64,000 bases of DNA from Chlamydomonas sphaeroides (lineage: Eukaryota > Chlorophyta > Chlorophyceae > Chlamydomonadales > Chlamydomonadaceae): assembly GCA_001662425.1 (NCBI GenBank), contig BDDC01000197.1, positions 4,061-68,060 of the forward strand, written 5' to 3'. Below are positions 1-10,220 of the stretch, one piece after another (the first letter of the stretch is position 1; each line of letters begins with the position of its first letter). Both the position numbers and the translations under genes were made by a program. The notes below the pieces were generated by a model. The model searched no databases. It had not been told where the DNA came from and saw nothing but the letters and a program-made list of their open reading frames with translations.

Positions 1-1574
1 CGCCCCTGCCCTCTGCCCCGCCCAAGCTTCCCTTGCGCGCCCTCCGAGGCCGCCATCGGAGACAGCGTTGCCGCGGGCTGCCGCTGCCCTCGCCCGGCGC
101 CCGCGACGCCTCTGCTCCCTTCCCCTTCCCCTGCCTCAAGCGGCGGCTTCTGGAGGTGGTGTTGCCTTTCCTTCGCCCTGCCCCTTCCCAGGAGCGACAC
201 GTGCGGGTGACTCGCTAGGCAGGCACTCACGGTGATGTTGATGTCGAACTCTCCCCAGCCCTGCTCCGTGACCTCGTAGGGCGGGGCTACCATGATGCGG
301 TGCGGATTGGTGAACGTGTGGTGCAGCTCGAACGTGGCCTGGGTAGGGTGGGGCGACGGCACGGCATGGTCCGGCGGGCAGGGCGCAGAGGTGGGTGAGA
401 GGGGCAGGCAGGGGAAGAGCGCAGGAGGGCGGGCGAGGGCGAATGCCGCGAGGTGCAGGGCCCAGGCCGCGGCCGAGGCAATGTCCAGGGCCTGAGCTGG
501 GGATGGGCCAAGGCACTGGCGGGGGTGGGAGCCGAGGTTCCGACAGGGCGTGCGGCAGGCCGAGGCCGGGGCTTAGGCTGGGGTGGGGTCGCGGCCACTG
601 CCGGGGCAGGGGTCAAACCCACGGCACCAGCAGCGGCGCCAGGATCCGGGTAACGCCCGAGCCGAGGCCAACGCCATGGCTTTGCCATGACTGGGGTAGG
701 GCCGCAAATGGGCGGCCAGGGCCGGTTCCGGGTCGGGGGCCCAGCGGGAGAGCGAGGGAATGCGAATGGCGGTGCAGCATTAGTGGGGATCGGCACGGGC
801 ATCAGGACGGGGAAGGACGCCAGACGGCGGCACCAGCAGGGCTCAGCTGCCACGTAGACACGTGCAAATCCCATACGTGAGGCACGTCCCCTCGCGCCCC
901 CCGCCTCTCGCCCGGCCGGCCGGCCCCGGCCCCACCTTCTGCACGATGTGGCTGATGTCCTCATTGTTGGCCCCCCGCAGGAACACCGTCCAGCGGTGCG
1001 TCACGGTGTCGCTTGCCTGAAACGTGGCACACACACACAGGGGCAGCTTCAGGGGCCGCCCAGGGAGCTAAGTGGGGCGCGCTGCGGGTGCTGCTCCTGA
1101 GGGCTGCTGCACACGGCTTGGCATAACGGCAGCCGCAGGGCACCCTCCGGAATCGCGCGGTTGTAGGCATACGGCAGCAGAGGCGCAGGAGATGCACGTA
1201 CATGCGAGCGTCGGCCGCGGCCGCTCGACACGGACCCGGGGCGTGTTGGCCCGAGCGCGCCTAGGGCCGGGGCTGACTGGGGCTGTGCTGCCTGGACACG
1301 GCAGGAACCCGGAAGGCTTGAAGCCCCGGACACGAGCTCTCACCTTTTTGCCCAGCCACCAGGCACATGTGCCCACCACCACAGGCAACACAAACTCAGT
1401 GTCCCGCAGGCGCCGGTCGCCGTTCTCCTGCGGCGAGCATGCCATGCGCGAAGCGGGGCCTGACGCATGCGCGGGTGCTGCGCTGGCAGTTGCTTGAGGC
1501 AAGTGCGGTTAAATGGGCCCCGTAGCGGTTTAGAGGGAGGCTGCGCTCACGTCTATGAAGGTGCCATCGTCCAT
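1..1574 (-). CDS. YEATS-domain protein (GAS41/YAF9/TAF14 class), partial
   Basis: YEATS domains read acylated or crotonylated histone lysines in chromatin complexes such as NuA4, SWR1 or TFIID; which complex applies here is inference. Four exons are readable: 1551-1574 (ATG at 1574), 1344-1427, 936-1016 and 231-338, all joined in phase 0 and giving 99 residues. They carry the family landmarks in order: an N-terminal strand ending WLGKK, then HRWTVFLRG with NEDISHIV, then the LHHTFTNP loop, and GWGEFDINI. In YEATS domains the conserved Ser/Thr-bearing loop and the GWGEF strand build the acyl-lysine pocket. The last donor lies at 230/229 and the remaining exons, including the C-terminal coiled coil expected for GAS41, lie beyond the left edge. 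The gene is divergent from the BSD gene. The family is confident; the subfamily is not. Confidence 0.85.
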
Positions 1575-2160
1575 AGTGGCCCCCCACGGCGTCCAGTCCT
1601 GCTGGCAGCAGCTGGAGCAGCGGCGTGTGTCCCGTTTCGGTCTGAGGAGCCTTCAAGGGCGTCGCGCCAGCGAGTGCACACCCAACGCCCTCCTGGGGAG
1701 ACCGTGCAACACGGTGCCGGCGGCGGTATTGCAGTCTCGGCTAGCTGGATGGAACCAGGTCTGGCTTGGGTTGTGTGCCCCTTGCTCAGCAGCCCTTGCC
1801 AGACGTGTAAAGGTATGTGTGCTTGATGGTACCAGGCAGAGCAACGGTGGGTCGCAGCACTCGCACGCGCAGTCAGCAGCTGGCGATGCTCGGGCGGGTG
1901 TGCCCCGCACGCTTGGGTGCTAGGTAATGTTCGTTTCTAAGTACGTGGGCTGTAAGCACTCCAGGTACAGAAACTACGGCCCGTCTGTTCCACTGCGCAT
2001 TCGCGCGCAATGAGCACATGCTCGCGGCCAGCGTCTCTCACGCCACTACACAACAGGACACGCCTACACGTAAGTGACCACTACAATTGCTGACATGGCG
2101 TTGCGTGGTGACGGGCACTAGGTTTCAAGCAATTTCCTTGGCACCGAGCTTTGGCGAACG
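1575..2160. promoter_or_regulatory. Divergent intergenic region between YEATS and BSD genes
   Basis: The 586 bp between the two start codons must hold both promoters and 5' UTRs. I see no clear TATA box or recognisable operator. The open frames here are short and show no family similarity. Confidence 0.4.
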
Positions 2161-5105
2161 ATGTTCAACACTCTGTTCGCCGAGGAGTCGGGCCAGGTGG
2201 CACCTGAGAAGGTGCGCCCCTGTCGCTGCGCGGCGGAACCAGTGGCGCCCTGCCTGAAGTCGGTCTCTCAATGCGGGCTCGCTGTGCAGGCTGCCCCCGA
2301 GGCCCGCGATGGTGCTGCAGGAGAGGCTAGTACGTCCACGTAAGGGTGCACTGGGCTTCTATCGCGTCGCGGTCGCTTCCGCGTTGGGGCTGTTGCGTTA
2401 CGCGCTGCCGTTTGCTGCACGTAGGAGCGCTGCCAACCCGCTGCTGAGCTTCTGGAGCGTAGCCGCAGCCGTGACAAGCACGGTGAAGGCCAGGGCAGAC
2501 GAGCTGGTGAAGAGCGTCGTCGACACGGATTGGAAGAACGAGCTCAGCGCGTTCGGCAAGGAGGTCGGCGAGGAGTCCAAGCACGCCGCAAAGGCGATCG
2601 AGAACCTGCCTGAGCAGGTCACACACCTACCGGAGAAGGTGCGAGAGGGAGGGGCAACCGCCACACCCTGCCCGCGAGGGCTCCCTGCCCGCCAACCTAC
2701 CTTTCCCCGCCGCTTTCTCACTCAAACCCCGCCGGATCCCATGCCGCGCAGGCCGGCGATGCTCTCTCGCACGCCGGGGATGCGCTCGCGCAGGCCGAGG
2801 AGGCTCTCGTGCACCTGCCTGACAAGGTCGTGCTGCCCAAGGAGGTGGGCCAGACGCTGGAGGGCGTCAGCACCGCCTTCGCGGCGCTGGGCAAGACCCT
2901 GTTCCAAGGCACAAAGGAGCTAATCGAGGAGGTGCGTCGTACACGACCGTGTACCTGGAAGGGCCCGCAGCTCCAACCCAGCATAAGCTCCAGCCCCGTG
3001 GTGCCCTTGCTACTCCGGGCCCCGAAGCTCCCTGCTCGCCAGCCCACGCTCCCTACGGCCTCGCTATCCTGGGGCGCGAGAGCCGCCCACCGCATCCTGC
3101 CCCTACCATTCTGCCCCCGCCCGCAGCTGCGGGAGGGCGTGGACTCGGAGATCGCGGCGGCGCACAAGGAGGGCAAGCGTGCGAGCCGTGGCAAGGCGGC
3201 TGCGGCCTCCGCTGGCAAGCTGTCGGCGGTGGCCGCGAAGTACAGCCGCTTCGAGGCTGAGGTACGCAGCAGGAGGCGCGGGATGGGGCTGGGCGCGGGC
3301 TGGGAGCGTGAGATGGGCAGGAGCAAGCGCCTTGGCTGGGAGGCTAAGCGTGCGACGGTGCTGGCGTTGTCGTGGCGCCGTGCCAAGCCGGCGACGCGGC
3401 GTGAGTCAATCCCCCACAACCGGCGCCCGTCCCAGCCCGTGCGGCCCAGGCTTTTTGGCTCTGGGCTCTGCTTCGCGTCCAAACCGCAGCACACTGCCTT
3501 CCCGCATCACCTTTCCCGCGCCTGCCAGAGCCACTGGCCTAGTTGCAAACGCGCGCCTGTACCTGCTGGCCCCTGATGCACGCGGCCCCACGCCCTGCGC
3601 AGGTGGCTGCAATGCAGCGCGACTCGTCCACCTACTGCGACGAGCCGGAGGACGCCGAGGACTATGGGCGCTGGCGGAGCGGGTTCAGCCTCGAGGGCGT
3701 GAAGGCCGAGATCGGCCGCATCACCGCCGACAACGCCTTTATGTCGGAGCTGCAGTCCCGCCTGGTGCCCATCATCGTGGAGCACGACGACTTCTGGAGC
3801 CGCTATTTCTACCGGTACGGTGCAGGCGCGACATGTACAGGGTAGTAGCGTGTGAATTGGGCGCGCGGCGTAGTGTGGGAGAGGAGGAGGGAGGGAACGA
3901 GGGCAGGGCGCGAGGGGGCGGGCGGGCTGCGCTCGTGCTGTGACACCGCTCGGCCGGCGGCATCACGGCATGCCCGCCTCCGTTTGATGTGGTTGGTGCT
4001 CTCTTGTGTCCGCTCCTCCGCCGTCAGGCTGCACAAGCTGCAGCAGAAGGAGGAGCAGCGGCAGCAGCTGGCGGCGCGGGCAAAGACGGCGGCGGAGGAC
4101 GAGGTGCCGCTAGGCTGGGGTGACGACGATGAGGCGCCCAGCGCCTCGGAGCCGGAGTCCGCACCCGCGTCCACGGCGGCAGGGCCTTCAACGCCTGCGG
4201 CGGCGCCTGCAAAGGCCGCCGCGGAGCCGGCAAAGCCAGCGGTCAAGGCGGCGAAGCCAGCCGCAGAAGCGGTGGCAAAGCCGGCCGCGGCCAAGGCTGT
4301 TAAGCCGGCCGCAGAGCCAGCGGCAAAGCCGGCTGCATCCACGGATGAGCAGGCTGCGGCTAAGGCGGCACCGGCGGAGCCAGCCGCGGCGTCCGCGCCA
4401 CTTGCTGAGGCGTCAACCTCTCCGCCGGCTGCCTCCTCGCCAGCCAAGCCCGCCCCCAGCCCGCCCACGGCCGCAGCCGCGGCGAAGCCCGAGGCCGCAG
4501 GCAGCAAGCCGGCGACTGCGCCAACCGCTGTGGCAGACGCGAGCGTTGCGATAGCCGCGGCCGTGAGCGCCGCGCCCGAGGCGGCGCCAGTGGTGGACGC
4601 GACGCATAGCGGCGCGGAGGCACCTGCCAGCGCGTCAGGCCCGCAGGCGGCTCGCGCGGAAACGCCCGCGCACAGCGGCTGCGGGGCCAGCGCCAGCGTC
4701 GCGGACGCTGAGTCGCCTCGCATGGAGTCGGAGCCGCACGCAGAAACTGCCAGCGACAGCAGCGCCCGGGAGTGGTGCGTTGTGACCTCGGAAACCAAGC
4801 CCGTGACGAGCGGCGGCGGGGCCGCGCCGGAGGCTGCCGGCGCCGCCGGGCCTGCGTCGCAGCCAGCGGCCGAGGCGGAGGCAGAGCCGGAGGCGGCGGG
4901 CAGCTCGGCGAGCGCTGCAGCTGCCGGGGGCAACGCCGCCGGCGAAGGCAGCAGTGTCGGTGCCGCGGAGCAGGAGGAGCCGGCGGCTGAGGAGCCGGAG
5001 GCAGGCGAGGCCGCGCCGGCGTCGGCGACAAAAGGGCCGAGAGGGCCACGGCCCGGTGGCGGGGACGACGAGGAGGTAGACGAGGACTGGGGCAACTGGG
5101 ACTGA
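2161..5105 (+). CDS. BSD-domain protein with long Ala/Pro/Lys/Glu-rich tail
   Basis: Exons 2161-2211, 2290-2339, 2425-2638, 2752-2931, 3127-3261, 3603-3814 and 4028-5105 join in frame to about 639 residues. Residues about 90-210 form an amphipathic, Lys/Glu-rich segment with repeated motifs such as HLPEK, HLPDK and VLPKEV. Residues about 231-285 are a BSD domain: aromatic start (YGRWRSGFSL), then LVPIIVEHDDFWSRYFYR, including the hallmark FW pair. BSD domains occur in TFIIH p62, synapse-associated proteins and plant BSD proteins of unclear function. The 350-residue tail (4028-5105) is low complexity and ends in an acidic DDEEVDEDWGNWD motif. The first two exons are the least certain; the 2212-2289 intron could be retained only with a frame change. 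Plant BSD proteins have the same layout, so this is probably a cytosolic or membrane-trafficking protein (inference). Confidence 0.8.
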
Positions 5106-5452
5106 GCAGATGGCTGCAGTGGGGCGAGAGCTCGTGGCTTCGTCACCGAGGTGCCCGAGGCTCACCGCGCTCTGTCACAGCTCTGGCCTTTGGCGCGCTT
5201 CCCCTACATACTGTGTGCAGGTACGTGAGAAGTCGGGCTGGGTGCCGGTGTGTTGAACGCGTATGACTAGGTGGCCTGTGCACCTGTGTTGGGGCGGCGG
5301 CAGCAGCAGCAGGAGCAGGAGCAGCAGCAGGAAATAGTGGGCGAGCCACGAGGGGCCGCGCCTCTCAGGTATGTGACGCGGCATGCAGGCTGGCGTGGGG
5401 CGAGCAGAGGACGCGCGAGACGCGGCGATGTATGCGTCTGCGCTTCTTGGCA

Positions 5453-5457
5453 TGTAA
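5453..5457 (+). terminator. Candidate TGTAA polyadenylation signal for the BSD gene
   Basis: A TGTAA pentamer lies 348 nt after the BSD stop. TGTAA is the usual near-upstream element in Chlamydomonas-type algae. Confidence 0.4.
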
Positions 5458-6874
5458 CACCATCGCGGGTGCCGCCATGTTCATTTTATATTTCCTGGGC
5501 CTTCAAAGCGAGGCCGTGGGGTGCTGCTGAGGTGGTGGGCCTCGGTATGCTCGGGCCGGCATGCTCATGTCCTACCGGACGGGCGCCAGCGGTGAGAGAG
5601 ACTCATGGCGCGAGCGGGCGCACGACCGGGGCACGGGCCGACTGGTCCAAAGGAGTTGCAAGGGAGGCCACCTGAGGGGCAGGAAGGAGCGGCAGGCTTG
5701 CGAGCCAGCCGACGCTGCGGATACCCACGTTGAACACCCACCGAACCAATCGGCGGCGGGGCCAAGGGGCCTGGACCAACCGGACGGCCGACGTGCGCCC
5801 GGGCAGCCTTGGGGGCTGCGGGCGGGGCGGGTAATCGCGTCGGGCGCGTGGCATGTCTGGCCGGCTTCTGCCGCCTCACATGTTCCCCGAACCGTTGGGG
5901 CGAACGAGAAAACGCGCCAAACATCCTCACGACGCAGTCTTCGCGAGACTGCGAGGGAACAGCGGCAATAATCCGGGGGCGTCTCAGCTGCACCAGAATG
6001 GGATGCAAAACGATGCTGTTCGCACTTACCTTCTCGCTATAGCACAGCTACACGACCTGGCCCAACCCCCAACGTAGCCTGAGGTGCGCGCATGGCTGGG
6101 GACCTGGACTGCACGGCAGCGAACACCGGTCTCGGCCCACGCCGACGCCCCCACGCAAAATTCGCCCCGCATCATGGATACAGAGAGATACAGACCTGGG
6201 TTACGGTAAGAGTAAGATATGTGACAGCAGAGAGTGTGCGTGAAGTGGGTAAGGATGCGGGGTAGCGGCGTCGGCAATTACTCACCGAGCGCGATTGCGC
6301 TCCTTTCGTTGAGGTCTTCTGGGGGCCTTCCGCAGATGGCCCGTGCTCGTGTGCCCGGAGCCCAGCGTTCAGCATGCAGGTCGCGCAATCGATGTAGGGG
6401 GAAGAGGACGAGGACGCGCACAAGTACGCCACACGGCTCCGGCTAGAGCATGCCACTTGCCCTCGCCCCTATGCCTTGCAACAAGGCCGCCCTGACCACC
6501 TCCAAAGGCCCCTGCATTGAATTCCAGGCTGAGTCGAGTACTTTTAATTTTTTTTCCACGTTGAGTATGCAGGCGTCCACTCATGTATGCTGGAGACAAC
6601 CTTTGGCGCCTGTGCACCAGAGGTATTTGGATGCAAGTATCAGTCGCGGGATAGAAGGTTACCACGCAATACGTCTCTAAGCGAACATTACCAAGTAAGA
6701 TACCTCGGTACGGTGGATGTGGATGAGATTCGTATGGACTTTGAGCCCTGCCACATTCGCACTGCTCGCCCGTCGCATGTTATCATGCGGAAGTTATGGG
6801 AGTCGATTCAATCGGCGTAGCGGACGCTATGGGGATCAATTCAATGGGATTACTTTCAGTCAAGCTCCGGAGAG

Positions 6875-6879
6875 TTACA
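6875..6879 (-). terminator. Candidate TGTAA polyadenylation signal for LHCB
   Basis: TTACA on the plus strand reads TGTAA on the minus strand, 364 nt downstream of the LHCB stop. Confidence 0.4.
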
Positions 6880-7242
6880 AGACACCGTTGTCGCCAACGG
6901 TTGCGCGGCTAGCTTCTGGCACAGGCCTTCGCTAGAGCCGCTTGAAGCCATGAGAGGGCTTCTGAACAGCGAGTCGCACCATAAGGCATTGGTGATAGTC
7001 TTCTCGTGCCCACGGTGCATTATGAAGATCAGTCATACACGAGTCAGGAAGATCCGGACTGCTCCACCTCCATCAACACTCCACCTCCACTACACACATC
7101 CTCTACCGATACGCTCACTCTTCTTTGCGAAGACAAAACACGAGCTAGGCAGAAATTGTCACAACAGCCTCTCGACACAGCCGGGACGGGCCCCCACTCC
7201 TGCTAGAGTACAAGCAGACCTCGGCCGCCAGCCTGAGCGCAT

Positions 7243-8549
7243 TTACGCGCTGGGCGTGAACTTGGTGGCGAAGGCAAACGCGTTGTTGACGGCGGGGTTG
7301 GCCAGGTGGTCGTCCAGGTTCTGGAGGGGGCCCTTGCCGGTCACGATGGCCTGCACGAAGAAGCCGAACATCGAGAACATGGCCAGGCGGCCGTTCTTGA
7401 TCTCCTTGACCTTCAGCTCAGCAAAGGTGTCGGGGTCGTCGGCCAGGCCGAGGGGGTCGAACGACTCGCCGGGGTACAGGGGGTCCAGGCCCTCGCCGGC
7501 GGGGCCGCCGTTGACGCGGTAGCCCTCAATCAGGCCCATCAGGATGACCTGTGAAAGGAGCAGCGGGCGAAGGGATGGTAGCGGAGGGTCAGCCACAAGC
7601 GCAGGATGCAGAGACAGGACAAGCATAGCCAAGCTGTCCGTGCGCAGAGCCACATCGCATGCTGCCGCTCAACAACCCAGCGCCCAGGCCCTGATCCCAA
7701 GCACCCCGTGGCAGCGCCCACCTGGATGGCCAGGGTGGCGACGATGTTCTGGGCGTGCACCAGCGAGGGGTTGCCCAGGTAGTCCAGGCCGCCCTCCGAG
7801 AAGATCTGGGCGCCAGCCTTGAACCACACGGCCTCGCCGAACTGGGTGCCGTTCTTGGCCAGCAGCTCAGGGAAGATGCAGCCCAGAGCGCCCAGCATAG
7901 CCCAGCGGGCGTGGATCAGCTCCAGCTCGCGGTAGCGCTTGAAGGTCTCCGGGTCAGCCGACAGGCCGGCGGTGTCCCAGCCGTAGTCGCCGGGGAACTC
8001 GCCGGTCAGGTATGCGGGGGTGGCGCCCTCGCTGTACACGCCTGGAGGGGACAGGCAACATAGAGGCTTCAGCGTCGGCGAAGCATCGCGCAAGCATGCG
8101 ACGGACGAAGCTAGCCCAGGCTGAAAGGAACATCCACCATGCCCATGCAGGTGTGAGTGGCGGTACATGACGAATGGGGCGCAGAGCGCACCAAAGCAGT
8201 CCCGAAGGGCGCGGCCCAACTGCTAAAGGAAAAGCGACCAAAGGCCCAAAAGCTCACCCAGGAACTTGTTGCGGTCGGGGCCATACCACGGGCTGCCGCC
8301 GGAGCTCTTGGCCACCTATAGGGGGAGGGCAGGGGAGACCGAGTTCAGAGACGCGAAAGGATGCAAGGAAGGATGTCGTTGCAAGCCGCATAGAGGCCAG
8401 TGGTGTCGCGGCCGGGCCCGTTACATATCGATAGAAGCGGTCTGCTGCATGGGGAAGAAGCGACCCACCTTCTGGGTGCCCTTCTTGGGAGCGGCCTTGG
8501 CCGCGACGACCGTCAGCGCCTTGCGCGAGGAAGCAAGAGCGAAGGCCAT
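7243..8549 (-). CDS. LHCBM: Major light-harvesting complex II chlorophyll a/b-binding protein
   Basis: The protein binds chlorophyll and carotenoid in the thylakoid membrane as the trimeric antenna of photosystem II. Exons 8469-8549, 8258-8315, 7722-8041 and 7243-7548 join in frame to 254 residues. The N-terminus (MAFALASSRKALTVVAA) is a plastid transit peptide. The LHCII trimerisation motif WYGPDR sits at about residues 37-42, which separates it from LHCA and minor antennae. The first helix carries RELELIHARWAMLG with its chlorophyll-ligand Glu and Arg. The third helix carries KEIKNGRLAMFSMFGFFVQ, the paired Glu/Arg of the fold. The C-terminal amphipathic stretch (LADHL-type, here LDDHLANP) is present. 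Length is typical for LHCBM. Which member it corresponds to cannot be told without alignment. Light-regulated, high expression is expected from the family. Confidence 0.95.
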
Positions 8550-10220
8550 GGTATTATATTGGACTGTGGTGAACCTGACGACTGACGACGGGTTACATCT
8601 ACACCACGGGGCGCTGTCGCTAAATGGCCTTCCCGCGCTGATCGCAAGCAGCGAATCGAGATGGCCCGATTTCGCCGTACGCTGCAAGCGCGGGGTGCCT
8701 GTGTCGCACCCTGCAGGCTTCTGCTGGAGAAGCATGTCATGATGACAAGCCTGCAGCAGGACCCGATGCACCAGCGCGACTGCGCGCGGCGCGCGCTCAT
8801 GGCGCGCGAAGCTGGGCGCTTTTCCGCAAACTGCCGCCGCTCGGGCGCTGGTGTTGCAGGCGTACAACGACTTTGGGTACTACGGGCAGATGGCTGCGCG
8901 ACAGCAGCGGCCAGTGCGTCGAGCAAGCCACATGTCGCATGTGTCGCCGATCCCGCCGGCCGGCCGCCGAGACGGTAATGCCATGAAGGGAAGGTAAAAT
9001 CGCTGCGGCTTTTGTCTCGAAGGACGCCCTGTCGAACGACTGGCGGACTGCTCCAAGAGGAGAAGTCCGCCCGTCGCGACCGGCACGAACCATTGCTGGA
9101 ACACGTATGTGACTAGGGGGCAACGTGGGCGCTTGCGCTCAGCGAAGACAGGGAGGCCACCGCTCGGCAGTATCCTGCAATCATGCAGGTCCCACATGCG
9201 TCGCAGGGCCTCGAAAGCGTGCGACGGGGCACGAAGGCATGGCAGTTGGGTTCTTGGGTAGCTTTTGTAAGGACGCGGCCAACCAGGGGCCGGTCAAAGC
9301 GCACGTTTCCTCGTGTGCACAGCACGGGAGGCAGGCATGGTGGGATGGGCCATGGGGTTAGAAAGCTGCAGCCTGACCAGGATGCCACGGGCAGAGACAA
9401 ACTGTTCGACCATGATTTCGGGGCTGAACCGGTCTGTGCGCCCGTATTCTCTTGAGCAATCGAGCACGCCCAACCCCTAGCAAGCGCCACGTCCGGCAGA
9501 CACCCGGCCCACACGCCTGCACGCATCGTACTACACGGCTCCTGCTCAGCCACACATGAACACGCCTCCGTGTGGGCCCCCTACTGTCATGCTACATCCT
9601 AGATGCGCGCGAAAGGCCTGAAGCCAGGAGCCTCCTGCCAAAAGCCACATCGACGATATGCGGCAAGGTGCGCCCTTGACTTGAACCGCGCGATGGTGTC
9701 CTCAGGTTCTTTCAAGCACGCGAGTCGCCGCCGGCAGCCAGCCACACACAGCTCCGCGCTGCTGCAGTAACAACGCTCCCGCCGCCCCGCCTGCCCCGCG
9801 CGGGCACACAAAACCGCTGCCGCGATGCCGCAAAATAGCACACAGTCTCTTGCAGCCTCTGTCCAACCCGTTGCTGCTGTCATGCGGACTCATACCATCC
9901 CGCCGCCGCCCGCCAGGCCCGTCACCCCGTACGCCGCCTCACACAGGGCCTCGCAACCCGCACGCTGCCTCCCATGATTGCGGCCGCACCAACAGCTGCG
10001 ACTGCGCTTCGACATAGTGCCCTGCTCACGCGCCCTCGCAAGCACGGCTCGCGGTCTCGTAGCCAGCCGCCGGAATGGCCGGCGGGCTGGGCCGGGCCCC
10101 ACCCACCGCAGTGGCATCCCCCTGTCCCAGCCGGGACGCGAGCCGCCCACCGGCCCACACCGCAATCACCAACACATTACCTAGCCCCCTCCCTCGACAC
10201 AGCTGCAGAACCCAGCTCAA
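8550..10220. other. LHCB upstream region and EFHB 3' flank
   Basis: About 1.67 kb must contain the LHCB promoter and the EFHB 3' UTR. A 10-bp inverted repeat (8711-8720 with 8747-8756) lies about 165 nt upstream of the LHCB start. No gene is supported; the frames here lack coherent splice sites and family features. Confidence 0.35.
8711..8756. repeat. 10-bp inverted repeat upstream of LHCB
   Basis: CTGCAGGCTT at 8711-8720 is matched by its complement AAGCCTGCAG at 8747-8756, with a 26-nt loop. It could be a protein-binding site or chance. Confidence 0.4.

Larger units (their letters stand above)
5106..7242. other. Convergent intergenic region, BSD / LHCB 3' sides
   Basis: About 2.1 kb separates two stop codons facing each other. 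It holds candidate poly(A) signals for both genes (5453-5457 and 6875-6879). Roughly 6530-7180 is visibly AT-richer than the rest of the window. The open frames are short, show no splice-consistent coding pattern and resemble no family I know. Confidence 0.4.

Noticed and set aside
3809..5146. 445-codon minus-strand frame opposite the BSD tail
   Set aside because: It mirrors the Ala/Pro-rich plus-strand exon; composition alone explains it, and the plus strand carries the BSD exon in phase.
9599..10165. Short frames between LHCB and EFHB
   Set aside because: Cys/Arg/Gly-rich noise without family features.
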